The notes under the pieces: model-generated
What the model was told of the DNA's origin: nothing
What the model saw: the letters and a program-made list of their open reading frames with translations, nothing else
Databases searched by the model: none
Translations under genes and position numbers: made by a program
Assembly: GCF_029051645.1 (NCBI RefSeq)
Contig: NZ_JAACFS010000004.1
Span: 186,001-250,000 of the forward strand
Reading direction: 5' to 3'
DNA from: Bradyrhizobium sp. CSA112
Lineage (GTDB): Bacteria; Pseudomonadota; Alphaproteobacteria; Rhizobiales; Xanthobacteraceae
Length of the DNA: 64,000 bases
Shown here: positions 35,868 to 45,634 of the stretch, piece by piece
How the letters are laid out: the number at the start of each line of letters is the position of its first letter
Numbering within the stretch: the first letter of the stretch is position 1

Positions 35868-35968
35868 CTGCTCCTCAACTTCGCCGTTCTCAACGATTAA
35901 GGGTGCGTTAATCGGCATCGGCGAAAGTGCCCCGATTCGATACAATTCAGTAGCGTGCGGGGAGAGCC

Positions 35969-37468
35969 ATGGCTGCCACCATTTTGATTGCCGACGACGA
36001 CGCAGTGCAGCGCCGTTTGGTTGAAAACATGGTGCAGAAGTGCGGCTATGAGCCCCTCGCCGTCGATAGCGGCGATGCAGCCGTGGCATTGCTGACCGCT
36101 CCGGATGCGCAGGCGATCGACGCGGTCGTGCTCGACCTCGTCATGCCCGGCCTCGACGGGCTCGGCGTGCTGGCAAAAATGCGTGAAGCCGGCCTCAGCA
36201 TCCCCGTCATCGTGCAGACCGCGCATGGCGGCATCGACAACGTGGTTTCGGCGATGCGCGCCGGCGCGCAGGATTTCGTGGTCAAGCCGGTCGGCTTGGA
36301 ACGGCTGCAGGTGTCGCTGCGCAACGCGCTCAACGCCTCTGCGCTCAAGGGCGAACTGCAGCGCATCCGCCATAGCCGCGAAGGCCGGCTGACCTTTGCC
36401 GACATCATCACGCGCAGCGAAACGATGGCGGCCGTACTGCGCACCGCGCAGAAGGCGGCCACCTCAAGCATTCCGGTACTGATCGAGGGCGAGTCCGGCG
36501 TCGGCAAGGAATTGTTCGCCCGCGCCATCCACGGCTCCGGCGACCGCAAGTCCAAGCCCTTCGTTGCGGTCAATTGCGGCGCCATCCCCGACAATCTCGT
36601 TGAATCGATTCTGTTCGGTCACGAGAAGGGCGCCTTCACTGGCGCCACCGAACGCCACATGGGCAAGTTCGTGGAAGCCTCAGGCGGCACGCTGTTTCTC
36701 GACGAGGTCGGCGAGTTGCCGCTGGCGGCGCAGGTAAAGCTGCTGCGCGCGCTGCAGGAAGGCACGGTCGAGGCGGTCGGTGGCCGCAAGCCGGTGAAGG
36801 TCGACGTCCGCATCATTTCCGCGACCAACCGCAAGCTGCTTGACCTCGTGAAGAGCGGCGCATTCCGCGAGGATCTGTTCTACCGGCTTCACGTGCTGCC
36901 GCTGACGATCCCGCCGCTGCGGATGCGGCGCGAAGACATTCCGCATCTGCTGCGCCACTTCCTGGCGCGCATTGCCGCCGAGGAAAACCGCATCATCACC
37001 GGCATAAGCGGAGAGGCGGTGGCCCATCTCGCGCAGCTCGATTGGCCCGGCAACATCCGCCAGCTCGAGAATACGGTGTATCGCGCCATCGTCATGAGCG
37101 AGAGCGACCAGCTCAGCCTGTCGGATTTCCCGCAGACAGTTGGCCAGGCCGTTCCGGACGGCCAGCTCCCGCACAGCGAACCGTTGGTCGTCGCGCCGTC
37201 GACAGCGCCCGCGATGGTTTCGGGTAGCGAAATACCGATAGCCCCGCTCGCAAATGCCGGCAACCTCGTGATGCTGACGGCGACCGGCGAGGTGCGGCCG
37301 CTCGAAGACATGGAAAACGAGATCATCCGCTTTGCGATCTCGCATTATCGCGGTCAGATGTCGGAGGTCGCGCGACGGCTCAAGATCGGCCGTTCCACGC
37401 TCTACCGCAAGCTCGATGAGGCGGCGGCCAACGACTCGGCCGAAGACGGCGCGCAGGACGCGAACTGA
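35969..37468 (+). CDS. Sigma-54-dependent response regulator, NtrC type
   Basis: A 499-residue regulator with three domains. Receiver: acidic pocket DDD at 9-11, phospho-acceptor D56 in [12 protein letters not shown]+ domain: Walker A GESGVGKE near 173, the sigma-54 contact loop KGAFTGAT near 220, and the [13 protein letters not shown] region. C-terminal Fis-type helix-turn-helix: [20 protein letters not shown] at about 467-486. GGGGAGAGCC precedes the ATG. There is no histidine kinase in the neighbourhood, so the signal and partner are unknown. It would activate sigma-54 promoters. Confidence 0.92.
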   Translation: MAATILIADDDAVQRRLVENMVQKCGYEPLAVDSGDAAVALLTAPDAQAIDAVVLDLVMPGLDGLGVLAKMREAGLSIPVIVQTAHGGIDNVVSAMRAGAQDFVVKPVGLERLQVSLRNALNASALKGELQRIRHSREGRLTFADIITRSETMAAVLRTAQKAATSSIPVLIEGESGVGKELFARAIHGSGDRKSKPFVAVNCGAIPDNLVESILFGHEKGAFTGATERHMGKFVEASGGTLFLDEVGELPLAAQVKLLRALQEGTVEAVGGRKPVKVDVRIISATNRKLLDLVKSGAFREDLFYRLHVLPLTIPPLRMRREDIPHLLRHFLARIAAEENRIITGISGEAVAHLAQLDWPGNIRQLENTVYRAIVMSESDQLSLSDFPQTVGQAVPDGQLPHSEPLVVAPSTAPAMVSGSEIPIAPLANAGNLVMLTATGEVRPLEDMENEIIRFAISHYRGQMSEVARRLKIGRSTLYRKLDEAAANDSAEDGAQDAN

Positions 37469-37822
37469 AACGCGGACGGGCATCGGGCGATTATGGCGCC
37501 GACGTGGCAAAGATCGTGGCAAACCAACGACATAAATCATTAGGAAGCTTTTGAACCGTGGCTTGGCGGTGACAGACAAATAGCGGGGAGCGTGGCAAAA
37601 ACGCGTGACCCGGGTGCAAACGGGTAGTTTGAGGTCAGTTTGTCGTGAGTTGTCCCGCATGGCGCTGGCTGCATGAAAGGGGCACATGTATCGTCTGCTT
37701 TAATCGTGGCGTGCAGGCGTACGAGAACCAGTCGAGGCCGGCGCTTTTTCCCGCGCAAGCTATGACGAGCGATACCAACGACTGTTCCATGCCGGGGCAG
37801 TTTCGCCCAAGGGGGTGTGACG
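37469..37822. other. Gene-free stretch before the L,D-transpeptidase
   Basis: About 350 bp with no convincing gene. A 61-codon open frame at 37645-37830 lacks a ribosome-binding site. The repeated short word GTGGCAAA appears several times between 37505 and 37600, but I see no clear operator or sigma-54 site at proper spacing. The promoter of the transpeptidase gene should lie here, near its right end. Confidence 0.45.
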
Positions 37823-39949
37823 ATGCGTGACTGTTCGATCAATCGTGCAGGATTTGACCGCGTGCTGATGGCAGTCGCGGCAACCTTCCTCACGGTGTCC
37901 GCGACCTCAGCGCTGGCGGCCCAGTCGACGACGCCGCGCGCCAGCGCCGCCGAGCTCGCGATCGACGCAGCAGTTCCCCGTCCCGAACCCGCCAACGTCC
38001 CGCCCCCGACCATCGGCGACTTCAAGATGGACTCCACCGCCTCGGTGCCTGACCCAGCCAAGGCAACCGAAAAGCCGGCCGAGCCCAGCCCGGCCGCAAA
38101 GGCAACCGAATCCAAACCGGTCGAGATCCCAGCGCCTGCGACCAACGTCAACGACGCCGCAACCGCCGCGCCGCCGGCTGCGACAGCGCCCGCTCCCGAG
38201 CCTGCCAAGGAACCGGTGAAGGTAAGCACTGTCGCACCGGCCGACCAGCCGGTCGCCGACAGGCTGCGCGACATGCTCGGCGCCAAGTCGCTGCGCTATT
38301 TCGACCGCAAGAACGAGCGCGCCGCCGTCGAGAAGTTCTATTCGGCGCGCGACTATGCGCCGCTATGGACCCAAGCCGGCACATTGACCGCCGGCGGCAA
38401 GGGCGTGATCGCCCGCCTGAAGGACGCCGCCGCCGAAGGCCTCAATCCGGCCGACTACCCGGTGCCGGATTTTGCGGCCGCCGCTTCACCGGACCAGCTT
38501 GCAGAAGCCGAACTGAAACTGACCGCGAGCATGCTCGACTATGCGCGACAGGCCCAGAGCGGCCGGATGCACTGGTCGCAGGTCGCTTCCGACATCCTCT
38601 ATCCCGAGCACCCGACCGATCCGGCGGAAGTGCTCGCCAACATCTCGGCCGCCAAGGACGCTTCCGCAGCGCTTGACGGCTACAACCCGCCGCACAAGCT
38701 CTACAAGGACCTGAAGGCCAAGCTCGCCGAGCTGCGCGGCCAGGGCGACGGACCCATGATCCACATCGCCGAAGGGCCGGCGCTGGCGTTCAGGGCCGCG
38801 ACCAAGAAGCAGGGTGAAGTTGCACCGGAAGATTCGCGCGTGCCGCAACTGCGCGCCAAGCTCGGCGTCGCCGAGAACCCCGACGGTACTCACTACGACG
38901 CCAAGGTTGCCGCCGCCGTGCGCAAGTTCCAGGAAAGCGTCGATCTCAAGCCGACCGGCGTGCTCGACGATCGCACGGTCAAGGCCATCAACAGCCCGAA
39001 GCGCGACCGGCACATCGACACCGTCCTCGTCAATATGGAGCGCTTGCGCTGGCTGCCGCGCCAGCTCGGCGCGGCCTCGCTCGGCAATGCCTATGTCATT
39101 CTCAACGTCCCCGACTTCACGCTGAAGGTGATGCAGAACGGCGCGCCGGTCTGGACAACGCGTGTAGTGACTGGAAAGCCCGGAAAACATGCGACGCCGA
39201 TGCTGACGGAAACGATGAAGTTCATCACCGTCAATCCGACCTGGAACGTACCGCCGTCGATCATCTACAACGAATACCTGCCGGCCCTGCAGCAGGATCC
39301 GACCGTGCTGGACCGCATGGGTCTGAAGCTCGAGCGTCGCCGAGACGGCAGCATCCACATTTCGCAGCCGCCGGGCGAGGCCAACGCGCTCGGCCGCATC
39401 CGCTTCAACTTCCCGAACAAGTTCCTGGTCTATCAGCACGACACGCCGGACAAGCATCTGTTCGCCAAGGAAGAACGCGCGTTCAGCCATGGCTGCATGC
39501 GGGTGCAGAATCCGGATCAATACGCATCGACGCTGCTCAACATCGTGATGCCGAACGAGCGCTACTCGCCGGAAAAGATCCGCAGCATGTACGGCCGCAG
39601 CGAGATGGACCTGAAATTCCCGACGCCGATCCCGGTCAACATCACCTACCAGACCGCGTTTGTGGATGACGCCGGCAAGCTGCAGATCCGCAAGGACATC
39701 TATGGCCGCGACGCCGCGATGATCGCCCTGCTCAAGAACGGCCGTAGCAGGGACCTGGAGGCCATGGTCGCCCATGCGCAGCCGAGCTATTCGCGGCCGA
39801 AGGACGGTTTGCCGGCCGGCGTCAGCTTTGCCAGCGACAACACCTACTCGTCCGGTCCGTCATTCTTTGAGCGCCTGTTCGGGGGACCGTCGACCGTCAC
39901 GCCGCCGGCCCCGATTGGCCGCCGGCCCCAACAGCGGTTCACCCGGTAA
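37823..39949 (+). CDS. L,D-transpeptidase, YcbB type
   Basis: A 708-residue exported enzyme that makes 3-3 cross-links in peptidoglycan. After a signal peptide (about residues 13-31, LMAVAATFLTVSATSALAAQ) comes a long Ala/Pro-rich linker, a scaffold domain, a peptidoglycan-binding module (YDAKVAAAVRKFQESVDLKP at about 358-377) and the YkuD catalytic domain. The catalytic motif is AFSHGCMRVQNP, with the Cys near residue 557. The ATG at 37823 has GGGGG eight bases upstream; a GTG at 37817 is also possible. It is followed by the DUF882 gene on the same strand, 240 bp away, so both likely serve the cell wall. Confidence 0.9.
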   Translation: MRDCSINRAGFDRVLMAVAATFLTVSATSALAAQSTTPRASAAELAIDAAVPRPEPANVPPPTIGDFKMDSTASVPDPAKATEKPAEPSPAAKATESKPVEIPAPATNVNDAATAAPPAATAPAPEPAKEPVKVSTVAPADQPVADRLRDMLGAKSLRYFDRKNERAAVEKFYSARDYAPLWTQAGTLTAGGKGVIARLKDAAAEGLNPADYPVPDFAAAASPDQLAEAELKLTASMLDYARQAQSGRMHWSQVASDILYPEHPTDPAEVLANISAAKDASAALDGYNPPHKLYKDLKAKLAELRGQGDGPMIHIAEGPALAFRAATKKQGEVAPEDSRVPQLRAKLGVAENPDGTHYDAKVAAAVRKFQESVDLKPTGVLDDRTVKAINSPKRDRHIDTVLVNMERLRWLPRQLGAASLGNAYVILNVPDFTLKVMQNGAPVWTTRVVTGKPGKHATPMLTETMKFITVNPTWNVPPSIIYNEYLPALQQDPTVLDRMGLKLERRRDGSIHISQPPGEANALGRIRFNFPNKFLVYQHDTPDKHLFAKEERAFSHGCMRVQNPDQYASTLLNIVMPNERYSPEKIRSMYGRSEMDLKFPTPIPVNITYQTAFVDDAGKLQIRKDIYGRDAAMIALLKNGRSRDLEAMVAHAQPSYSRPKDGLPAGVSFASDNTYSSGPSFFERLFGGPSTVTPPAPIGRRPQQRFTR

Positions 39950-40090
39950 CCCGCGCCGAGCGAGATTTCCGAACAAAATCAGCGATCTCGCCCTGAGGGC
40001 GGGTTCGTTTACGTTAACCACTATCCATGCCGGATTCGGCCGGGCACTTTTTCGCCACAGTCCACGCGTTAGGTTAAGGCGTGCTTGGGG

Positions 40091-40122
40091 GCGGGATGGT
40101 AAACTTCGGTTAACCTTCCCGC
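40091..40122. other. Hairpin with UUCG tetraloop
   Basis: GCGGGA..GGT.AAC-TTCG-GTT.ACC..TCCCGC forms a long stem with two small mismatches and the very stable UUCG loop, ahead of the DUF882 gene. The absence of a T run makes it an unlikely terminator, though it could be processed or be an attenuator. A second palindrome, GCGAGAT...ATCTCGC, lies at 39960-39991. Confidence 0.5.
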
Positions 40123-40189
40123 TTTAAGAAAGCGTTCACCCTCTTTTGCCGGGGTCTGCAAAAGAACACTGTGAACGCTGGTCGACTGG

Positions 40190-41806
40190 GTGGGCTCATA
40201 CGTGCTGGCTGGTTTCGCGCGCCAATTCAATCCGCTTGCTCTGCCAAAGGCCGGATATCGGATCGGCTTAACTTCGCTGTTGCTGCTCGCAGGCGCCGGC
40301 ACGGTACATGACGCGACAGCGCTGAACGAAACCCGCACCCTTTCTTTCCACCACACCCATTCCGGCGAAGACCTCACCGTCACCTTCAAGCGCGACGGGC
40401 GCTATGACGAAGAGGCGCTGAAGAAGCTCAATCATTTCCTCCGCGACTGGCGCAGCCAGGACCAGACCACGATGGATCGTCAGCTCTTCGACATCCTCTG
40501 GGAAGTCTACCGCGACGTCGATGGCAGGAAGCCGATCCAGATCATCTCCGCCTACCGCTCCCCCGCCACCAACTCCATGCTCCGCCGCCGCTCCTCGGGC
40601 GTGGCGCGCTTCAGCCAGCACACGCTCGGCCACGCCATGGACTTCTACATTCCGGACGTGCCGCTCGAGCAGATCCGGGCCGCCGGGCTCCGGTTGCAGC
40701 GTGGCGGCGTCGGCTTCTATCCGACCTCAGGCTCGCCGTTCGTCCATCTCGATACCGGCAGCGTCCGTCACTGGCCGCGCATGACCCACGATCAGCTCGC
40801 CAGGATTTTCCCGGACGGACGCACGGTGCATTTGCCCTCCAATGGCGGTCCGCTGAAGGGCTATGAGCTTGCCCGCGCCGACCTCGACCGCCGCGGCAAT
40901 GGCAGCGACGCCACCACTGTCAAGATGCCGAACCTGTTCGCGGCGCTGTTCAGGGGCGGCAAGTCGACCGAAGAGGATGACGAGGGCGCCAGCGCTCCGC
41001 TCAAGAACGAGAAGCCCGCACCGGCCAGCGTGGCGGCCGCGAAATCCGCCGATCCGGTGCCGACACCGCGCGCAAAGCCGGTCGGCGCGACCATTCAGCT
41101 AGCCTCGGCCGACGCACAGATCGTAGCGGCGCCTAAAGCCAAGGCTGAGGCGAAACCGGCTGCGCAGGCCTCCGCTGACAAGGCCGAGCCGAAACTGCAG
41201 ACGCCGGCCGATATCATCAATTCCCGCGGCTTCTGGGACGACGTGCCGTCCGCAGCGAATCAGGCCACCCCCGCCCAGGTCGCAGCACTCCGGGCACGCC
41301 AGATGCTCGCCGCCACCACCGATCCGCAGCCGACCGCCAGCGTCACCGAAGCGTTCAACAAGGCGATGGCCTACGCGCCGGCCGCTTCTTCGCCGGTCGA
41401 CCGTACGAACATCGTCGCGGCCTCCGCGGCGATCCCGCGTCCCGCCCGTCCGGCGCGCAACGCCGGTGCCGCCGCGACCGAAATCAATACCGTGGTCGCC
41501 AAGGGAGCCCAGGGCCAGGACAGCGTGGTCGCAACCTCGACCCGTCTCGCCGCCGCCCAGGGCAACAGTATCTGGATGCGGGTCGTGATGCTGGCGCCGA
41601 GTGCAAGCAGCGCGATGTCGACGACGGTGCTCGGTGATACCGAAATGACCCAGATGCGCAGCCACTTCGTCAAGCCGCGGGCCGCGATCGCCATGACCTT
41701 CTCGGAAGACCCGATGATGGGCATGACCTGCGACCGCTTCACGGGATCGGCGACCGCGCAACTGCCGACGCAGTCGTTCGTGCTGCGTACCGCCGCGCTG
41801 CGCTAG
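40190..41806 (+). CDS. DUF882 (YcbK-like, M15 peptidase fold) exported protein
   Basis: A 538-residue exported protein. After an N-terminal hydrophobic segment (about residues 27-43) there is a zinc-peptidase-like DUF882 domain at about 48-200, with the His/Asp ligands in FSQHTLGHAMDFYIP (141-154) and the third His in PFVHLDTG near 184. This fits a murein peptidase of the M15 type. The remaining 330 residues are Ala/Pro/Lys-rich, low complexity and probably disordered, with a structured tail. The start is GTG at 40190; no ATG fits. It lies after the L,D-transpeptidase, supporting a role in peptidoglycan. Confidence 0.83.
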   Translation: MGSYVLAGFARQFNPLALPKAGYRIGLTSLLLLAGAGTVHDATALNETRTLSFHHTHSGEDLTVTFKRDGRYDEEALKKLNHFLRDWRSQDQTTMDRQLFDILWEVYRDVDGRKPIQIISAYRSPATNSMLRRRSSGVARFSQHTLGHAMDFYIPDVPLEQIRAAGLRLQRGGVGFYPTSGSPFVHLDTGSVRHWPRMTHDQLARIFPDGRTVHLPSNGGPLKGYELARADLDRRGNGSDATTVKMPNLFAALFRGGKSTEEDDEGASAPLKNEKPAPASVAAAKSADPVPTPRAKPVGATIQLASADAQIVAAPKAKAEAKPAAQASADKAEPKLQTPADIINSRGFWDDVPSAANQATPAQVAALRARQMLAATTDPQPTASVTEAFNKAMAYAPAASSPVDRTNIVAASAAIPRPARPARNAGAAATEINTVVAKGAQGQDSVVATSTRLAAAQGNSIWMRVVMLAPSASSAMSTTVLGDTEMTQMRSHFVKPRAAIAMTFSEDPMMGMTCDRFTGSATAQLPTQSFVLRTAALR

Positions 41807-41837
41807 GGTTCGCTGTCGCCGCACACTCGACACGACA

Positions 41838-41927
41838 GTAGCCCGGATGGAGCGAAGCGAAATCCGGGATCAGTCGGGCCGTGTTGTGAGATGGCCCCGG
41901 ATTGCGCTTCGCTCCATCCGGGCTACG
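41838..41927. repeat. Intergenic palindromic repeat, family B
   Basis: A 90-bp element with inverted ends GTAGCCCGGATGGAGCGAAG and its complement CTTCGCTCCATCCGGGCTAC. It lies between the DUF882 gene and the DUF2312 gene, which read towards each other. Only one copy is in this window. Confidence 0.85.
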
Positions 41928-41940
41928 CGAAGCGTGTGCC

Positions 41941-42213
41941 TCACAGCATCCCGAGCGCCTGCATATAGGTTTCCAAAATGGTTTCCTGCTCGGCGCGCTC
42001 GTTGGCGTCCTGCTTGCGCATCCGCACGATGGTACGCAGCGCCTTGACGTCAAAACCGTTGCCCTTGGCTTCGGCATAGACGTCGCGGATGTCGTCGGAG
42101 ATCGTCTTCTTTTCTTCTTCCAGACGCTCGATGCGCTCGATGATGGCCTTGAGCTGGTCTTTGGCGAATCTTGTCGCGGGCTCGTCCTGGACGGCGGCGG
42201 CGGAAGTGGCCAT
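41941..42213 (-). CDS. DUF2312 (UPF0335) protein
   Basis: A 90-residue protein of the DUF2312 family, confined to alphaproteobacteria. The core motif [20 protein letters not shown] (about residues 16-35), followed by [20 protein letters not shown] and [14 protein letters not shown], is the family pattern; it is helical and highly charged. AGGAG lies eight bases before the ATG at 42213. The function is unknown. It is upstream of a gene-free stretch with an orphan terminator and then the DUF1244 gene in the same direction, a recurring neighbourhood in rhizobia. Confidence 0.9.
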   Translation of the reverse strand: MATSAAAVQDEPATRFAKDQLKAIIERIERLEEEKKTISDDIRDVYAEAKGNGFDVKALRTIVRMRKQDANERAEQETILETYMQALGML

Positions 42214-42255
42214 CGGGTACTCCTGAATGGGAACTGACGGTGAAGCTGAAAGATC

Positions 42256-42289
42256 AAGCGCCGCACGCGTTACCGCGCGGCGCTTTTTT
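42256..42289 (+). terminator. Orphan terminator-like hairpin
   Basis: AAGCGCCGC / GCGGCGCTT (nine perfect pairs, loop of twelve) followed by a run of T on the plus strand. No annotated plus-strand gene ends here: upstream on that strand is antisense to DUF2312. It could stop antisense transcription or end an unannotated small RNA. Confidence 0.65.
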
Positions 42290-42384
42290 CAGGATTGACC
42301 CTCAAGATCGGGGGGCCCTGCGTCAAGGAAACATCGCGCTCATCCACAGCGCGCCCACAGGAGATCGGGCAGTACTATTTGAGG

Positions 42385-42468
42385 CCGTCATTCCGGGGCG
42401 ATGCGCAGCATCGAACCCGGAATCTCGAGATTCCGGGTCTGGTCCTTCGGACCATCCCGGAATGACGG
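42385..42468. repeat. Intergenic palindromic repeat, family A (short copy)
   Basis: An 84-bp element with the same CCGTCATTCCGGGGCG opening and CCCGGAATGACGG closing as the copies at 1083 and 45007. The inner part is reduced but keeps GGAATCTCGAGATTCC. Confidence 0.8.
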
Positions 42469-42480
42469 AGCAACTTGCGC

Positions 42481-42783
42481 TCAATGCCCGGGGTGAACTT
42501 TCTTCATCGCGGCCAACTGCTCCGGGGTGGCCGTGCCCTGATGTTTGGCCTTCCACTCCTCATAGGGCATGCCATAGACCGCCTCGCGGCTCTCATCCTT
42601 GCTGACGGCGACACCCTTGGCGTCGGCCTCCTCCTTCATCCAGTTGGAGAGGCAGTTGCGGCAGAAGCCGGCCAGATTCATCAGATCGATGTTCTGGACA
42701 TCGGTACGGGTGCGCAGGTGGCTGACCAGGCGCCGGAAAACGGCGGCTTCCAGTTCTGTTCTGGTTTTGTCGTCGATCGTCAT
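42481..42783 (-). CDS. DUF1244 protein
   Basis: A 100-residue protein of the DUF1244 family. The characteristic segments AAVFRRLVSHLRTRTDVQNI, then LMNLAGFCRNCLSNWMKEEA with two Cys three residues apart, and GMPYEEWKAKHQGTA are present. AAGG lies before the ATG at 42783. The function is unknown. It precedes (divergently) the DUF1036-pyk pair, the usual neighbourhood in rhizobia. Confidence 0.9.
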   Translation of the reverse strand: MTIDDKTRTELEAAVFRRLVSHLRTRTDVQNIDLMNLAGFCRNCLSNWMKEEADAKGVAVSKDESREAVYGMPYEEWKAKHQGTATPEQLAAMKKVHPGH

Positions 42784-42985
42784 GGCCTTGGGTCCTGCGT
42801 CACGTGGTGCCGAGCATATTGATATCAGGTGGGAATTGTCACAGATTTTGCCATATCTGCGCGCAAAATTGGCAAACCTTCACAAGGAGCCCGGTTTCCC
42901 GTAGCGCGGGAAAGGCGTTCCCCTTCCGTTGACAGGCCCCGCCTGGTCACGCGAAATCGTCAATGATTTGATATAGCTTCGCTGC

Positions 42986-43567
42986 ATGACCGCAAAAGAT
43001 TCGCGCTGCCTGACCTCCCTCTCCGATCGCATGACCGCTGGCCTGGCGCCGGTGCTTGCATTGGCGGCAGCGTGTCTGTGGAGCAGTCCGGCGGCGGCCG
43101 ATTTCCGGCTCTGCAACAATACTTCCAGCCGGGTCGGCATCGCGCTGGGTTACAAGGACGCCGAGGGCTGGACTACAGAAGGCTGGTGGAACGTGTCATC
43201 GCGTAGTTGCGAGACGCTGCTGCGGGGAACTCTTGTCGCACGTTACTATTACATCTATGCGCTCGACTATGACCGCGGCGGCGAATGGTCAGGGCAAGCC
43301 TTCATGTGTTCGCGCGACAAGGAATTCACCATCAAAGGAACCGAGAATTGCCTGGCGCGGGGCTACGACCGCACCGGCTTTTTCGAGGTCGACACAGGCG
43401 AACAGCGAGCGTGGACCGTGCAACTGACCGAAGCCAACGAGCAGCCCGCGCAGCGCGTGCCGGGAATTCCGGGCACAATGGGACCGGGCGGACCCGGCGG
43501 GGTACCCGGCCTGTCCAATCCGCCGGGCGGACCGGGTCTGCCGCCAGCCCCGGCGCCCAAGCAATGA
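42986..43567 (+). CDS. Exported DUF1036 protein
   Basis: A 193-residue exported protein: signal peptide to about residue 38, then the DUF1036 domain (DFRLCNNTSSRVGIALGYKD to about 150), with several conserved Cys (LCNN, SCETLL, MCSR, NCLA). A Gly/Pro-rich, collagen-like tail follows. The stop overlaps the ATG of pyk by four bases (ATGA), so the two are translated together. The function is unknown; the family is almost always next to pyruvate kinase in this group. Confidence 0.85.
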   Translation: MTAKDSRCLTSLSDRMTAGLAPVLALAAACLWSSPAAADFRLCNNTSSRVGIALGYKDAEGWTTEGWWNVSSRSCETLLRGTLVARYYYIYALDYDRGGEWSGQAFMCSRDKEFTIKGTENCLARGYDRTGFFEVDTGEQRAWTVQLTEANEQPAQRVPGIPGTMGPGGPGGVPGLSNPPGGPGLPPAPAPKQ

Positions 43568-45000
43568 GACGGCTCCGTCGTATCAAGATTCTCGCGACCC
43601 TCGGCCCGGCATCGTCAGACAGCGCGATGATCCGGAAGCTGTTCGAGGCCGGCGCGGACGTGTTCCGCATCAATATGAGCCACACCCCGCACGACAAGAT
43701 GCGCGAGCTGGTCAACACCATCCGCAATGTCGAGAGTAGCTACGGCCGTCCGATCGGCATCCTGGTCGACCTGCAGGGACCGAAGCTGCGGCTCGGCGCC
43801 TTCGCCGAAGGTTCGACCCAGCTCAAGAACGGCCAGAGCTTCGTGCTCGATTCCGACAAGACGCCCGGCGACAACAACCGCGTGCAGTTGCCGCATCCGG
43901 AAATTCTCGCAGCGCTTCGGCCGGGCCATGCGCTGCTGCTCGACGATGGCAAGGTGCGCCTGATTGCCGAAGAGACTTCGAGCGAACGCGCGGTGACGCG
44001 GGTGGTGATCGGCGGCAAGATGTCGGACCGCAAGGGCGTCAGCCTGCCCGATACGGATCTGCCGGTATCGGCGATGACGCCGAAGGACCGCGCCGATCTG
44101 GAAGCGGCGCTGGTGACCGGGGTCGACTGGATCGCGCTCTCCTTCGTGCAGCGCGCCGAGGACGTCAACGAAGCCAAACGGATGATCCGCGGCCGCGCCG
44201 CTGTCATGGCCAAGATCGAGAAGCCGCAGGCGATCGACCGGCTCGCCGAAATCATCGACGCTTCCGACGCGCTGATGGTCGCGCGCGGCGACCTCGGCGT
44301 CGAGCTGCCGCTGGAGCGGGTGCCGAGCCTGCAGAAGCAAATGACGCGGATGGCGCGTCGCGCCGGCAAGCCGGTGGTGATTGCAACCCAGATGCTGGAA
44401 TCGATGATCCAGGCGCCGGTGCCGACGCGCGCCGAAGTCTCCGACGTCGCAACCGCCGTCTATGAAGGTGCCGATGCCATCATGCTGTCGGCCGAATCCG
44501 CCGCCGGCAAATTTCCGGTCGAAGCGGTCTCGACCATGAACCGCATCGGCGAGGAAGTAGAGCGCGATCCGACCTACCGCTCGGTGCTGTCGGCGCAGCG
44601 GCCCGAGCCGGAGAATACGGTCGGCGACGCCATCGCGGACGCCGCGCGGCAGATTGCCGAGACGCTGGACTTGTCGGCGATCATCTGCTGGACCTCCTCG
44701 GGCTCTACCGGCATCCGCGTGGCGCGCGAGCGGCCGAAGCTGCCGGTGGTCGCGATCACGCCCAATCTTGCGACCGGCCGCAAATTGTCGGTGGTGTGGG
44801 GCGTGCATTGCGTGGTGGCCGAAGATGCCCACGACCAGGATGACATGGTCGATCGTGCCGGCTCGATCGCGTTCCGCGACGGCTTCGCCAAGGCCGGCCA
44901 GCGCGTGATCATCGTCGCCGGCGTGCCGCTCCGCATCCCCGGCACCACCAACATGGTGCGCATCGCCACTGTCGAGCCGGAGGGCGCGGCGGAGAAGTGA
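43564..45000 (+). CDS. pyk: Pyruvate kinase
   Basis: A 478-residue cytosolic enzyme of glycolysis: phosphoenolpyruvate + ADP to pyruvate + ATP. The N-terminal ILATLGPASSDSAMIRKLFE with the Asn-Met-Ser-His motif FRINMSHTPHDKM (about residues 33-45), the signature AAVMAKIEKPQAI (about 216-228) and MVARGDLGVELPLERVP (about 238-254) are all intact. The ATG at 43564 overlaps the previous stop. It is followed by a palindromic repeat that may end transcription. Confidence 0.96.
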   Translation: MRRLRRIKILATLGPASSDSAMIRKLFEAGADVFRINMSHTPHDKMRELVNTIRNVESSYGRPIGILVDLQGPKLRLGAFAEGSTQLKNGQSFVLDSDKTPGDNNRVQLPHPEILAALRPGHALLLDDGKVRLIAEETSSERAVTRVVIGGKMSDRKGVSLPDTDLPVSAMTPKDRADLEAALVTGVDWIALSFVQRAEDVNEAKRMIRGRAAVMAKIEKPQAIDRLAEIIDASDALMVARGDLGVELPLERVPSLQKQMTRMARRAGKPVVIATQMLESMIQAPVPTRAEVSDVATAVYEGADAIMLSAESAAGKFPVEAVSTMNRIGEEVERDPTYRSVLSAQRPEPENTVGDAIADAARQIAETLDLSAIICWTSSGSTGIRVARERPKLPVVAITPNLATGRKLSVVWGVHCVVAEDAHDQDDMVDRAGSIAFRDGFAKAGQRVIIVAGVPLRIPGTTNMVRIATVEPEGAAEK

Positions 45001-45006
45001 CGGGTA

Positions 45007-45110
45007 CCGTCATTCCGGGGCGGCGCGAAGCGACGAACCCGGAATCTCGAGATTCTCAGGTGCGCAATTGCGCACCATAGTTCGATGCTCCGCATCGCCC
45101 CGGAATGACG
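45007..45110. repeat. Intergenic palindromic repeat, family A (copy 3)
   Basis: A 104-bp element with ends CCGTCATTCCGGGGCGGCGC and GCCCCGGAATGACG, and the inner palindromes GAATCTCGAGATTC and GGTGCGCAATTGCGCACC shared with the copy at 1083. It lies between the convergent pyk and osmC genes. Confidence 0.85.
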
Positions 45111-45117
45111 CTGACAG

Positions 45118-45543
45118 TTACTGCAACGTCGCGTCCAGCGTGATCTTCGTATTCAGCAATTTCGATACCGGGCAGCCGGCCTTGGCCTTGCCCGCCAGCT
45201 CCTCGAACGTCGCCTTTTCCGCGCCTGGGATCTTCGCATTCAACGTCAGATGAACCGAGGTGATGGCAAAGCCATCGCCCTGTTTTTCCAGCGTGACGTC
45301 AGCCTTGGTTTCCATGTGTTCGGCGGTGAGTTTGGCTTCTCCCAAAATCAACGACAGCGCCATGGTGAAGCAGGCGGCGTGCGCGGCGCCGATCAGTTCT
45401 TCCGGGTTGGAGCCGGGCTTGCCCTCGAAGCGGCTGGAAAAGCCGTACGGATAATCGTTCAGCGCGCCGCTCTTGGTCGAGATCGCGCCCTTGCCGTCCT
45501 TGATGCCGCCCTGCCATTTGGCCGATCCTGATGTCGTCGTCAT
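45118..45543 (-). CDS. OsmC-family peroxiredoxin-like protein
   Basis: A 141-residue OsmC protein. The two redox Cys are in the expected places: HAACFTMALSLILGEAK (about residues 55-71) and AGCPVSKLLNTKI near the C-terminus. Family members reduce organic hydroperoxides. AGGAGG lies six bases before the ATG at 45543, which I prefer to an in-frame ATG at 45606. It is between the convergent pyk and a TetR gene on the same strand, so it may be controlled by that regulator, though this is not shown. Confidence 0.88.
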   Translation of the reverse strand: MTTTSGSAKWQGGIKDGKGAISTKSGALNDYPYGFSSRFEGKPGSNPEELIGAAHAACFTMALSLILGEAKLTAEHMETKADVTLEKQGDGFAITSVHLTLNAKIPGAEKATFEELAGKAKAGCPVSKLLNTKITLDATLQ

Positions 45544-45634
45544 CGCATGCCTCCTGATCACGGTTGATCGGTCGATAAGCCGCAGCGTGGCAAATGGTTG
45601 CGACAAAGTCGTGTCGCGAACAGGATGGAGGGTC

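Noticed and set aside
37469-37822. A sigma-54 promoter between the NtrC-type gene and the transpeptidase
   Set aside because: TGGC and TGCA words occur, but the GG-GC spacing is eight instead of ten bases.
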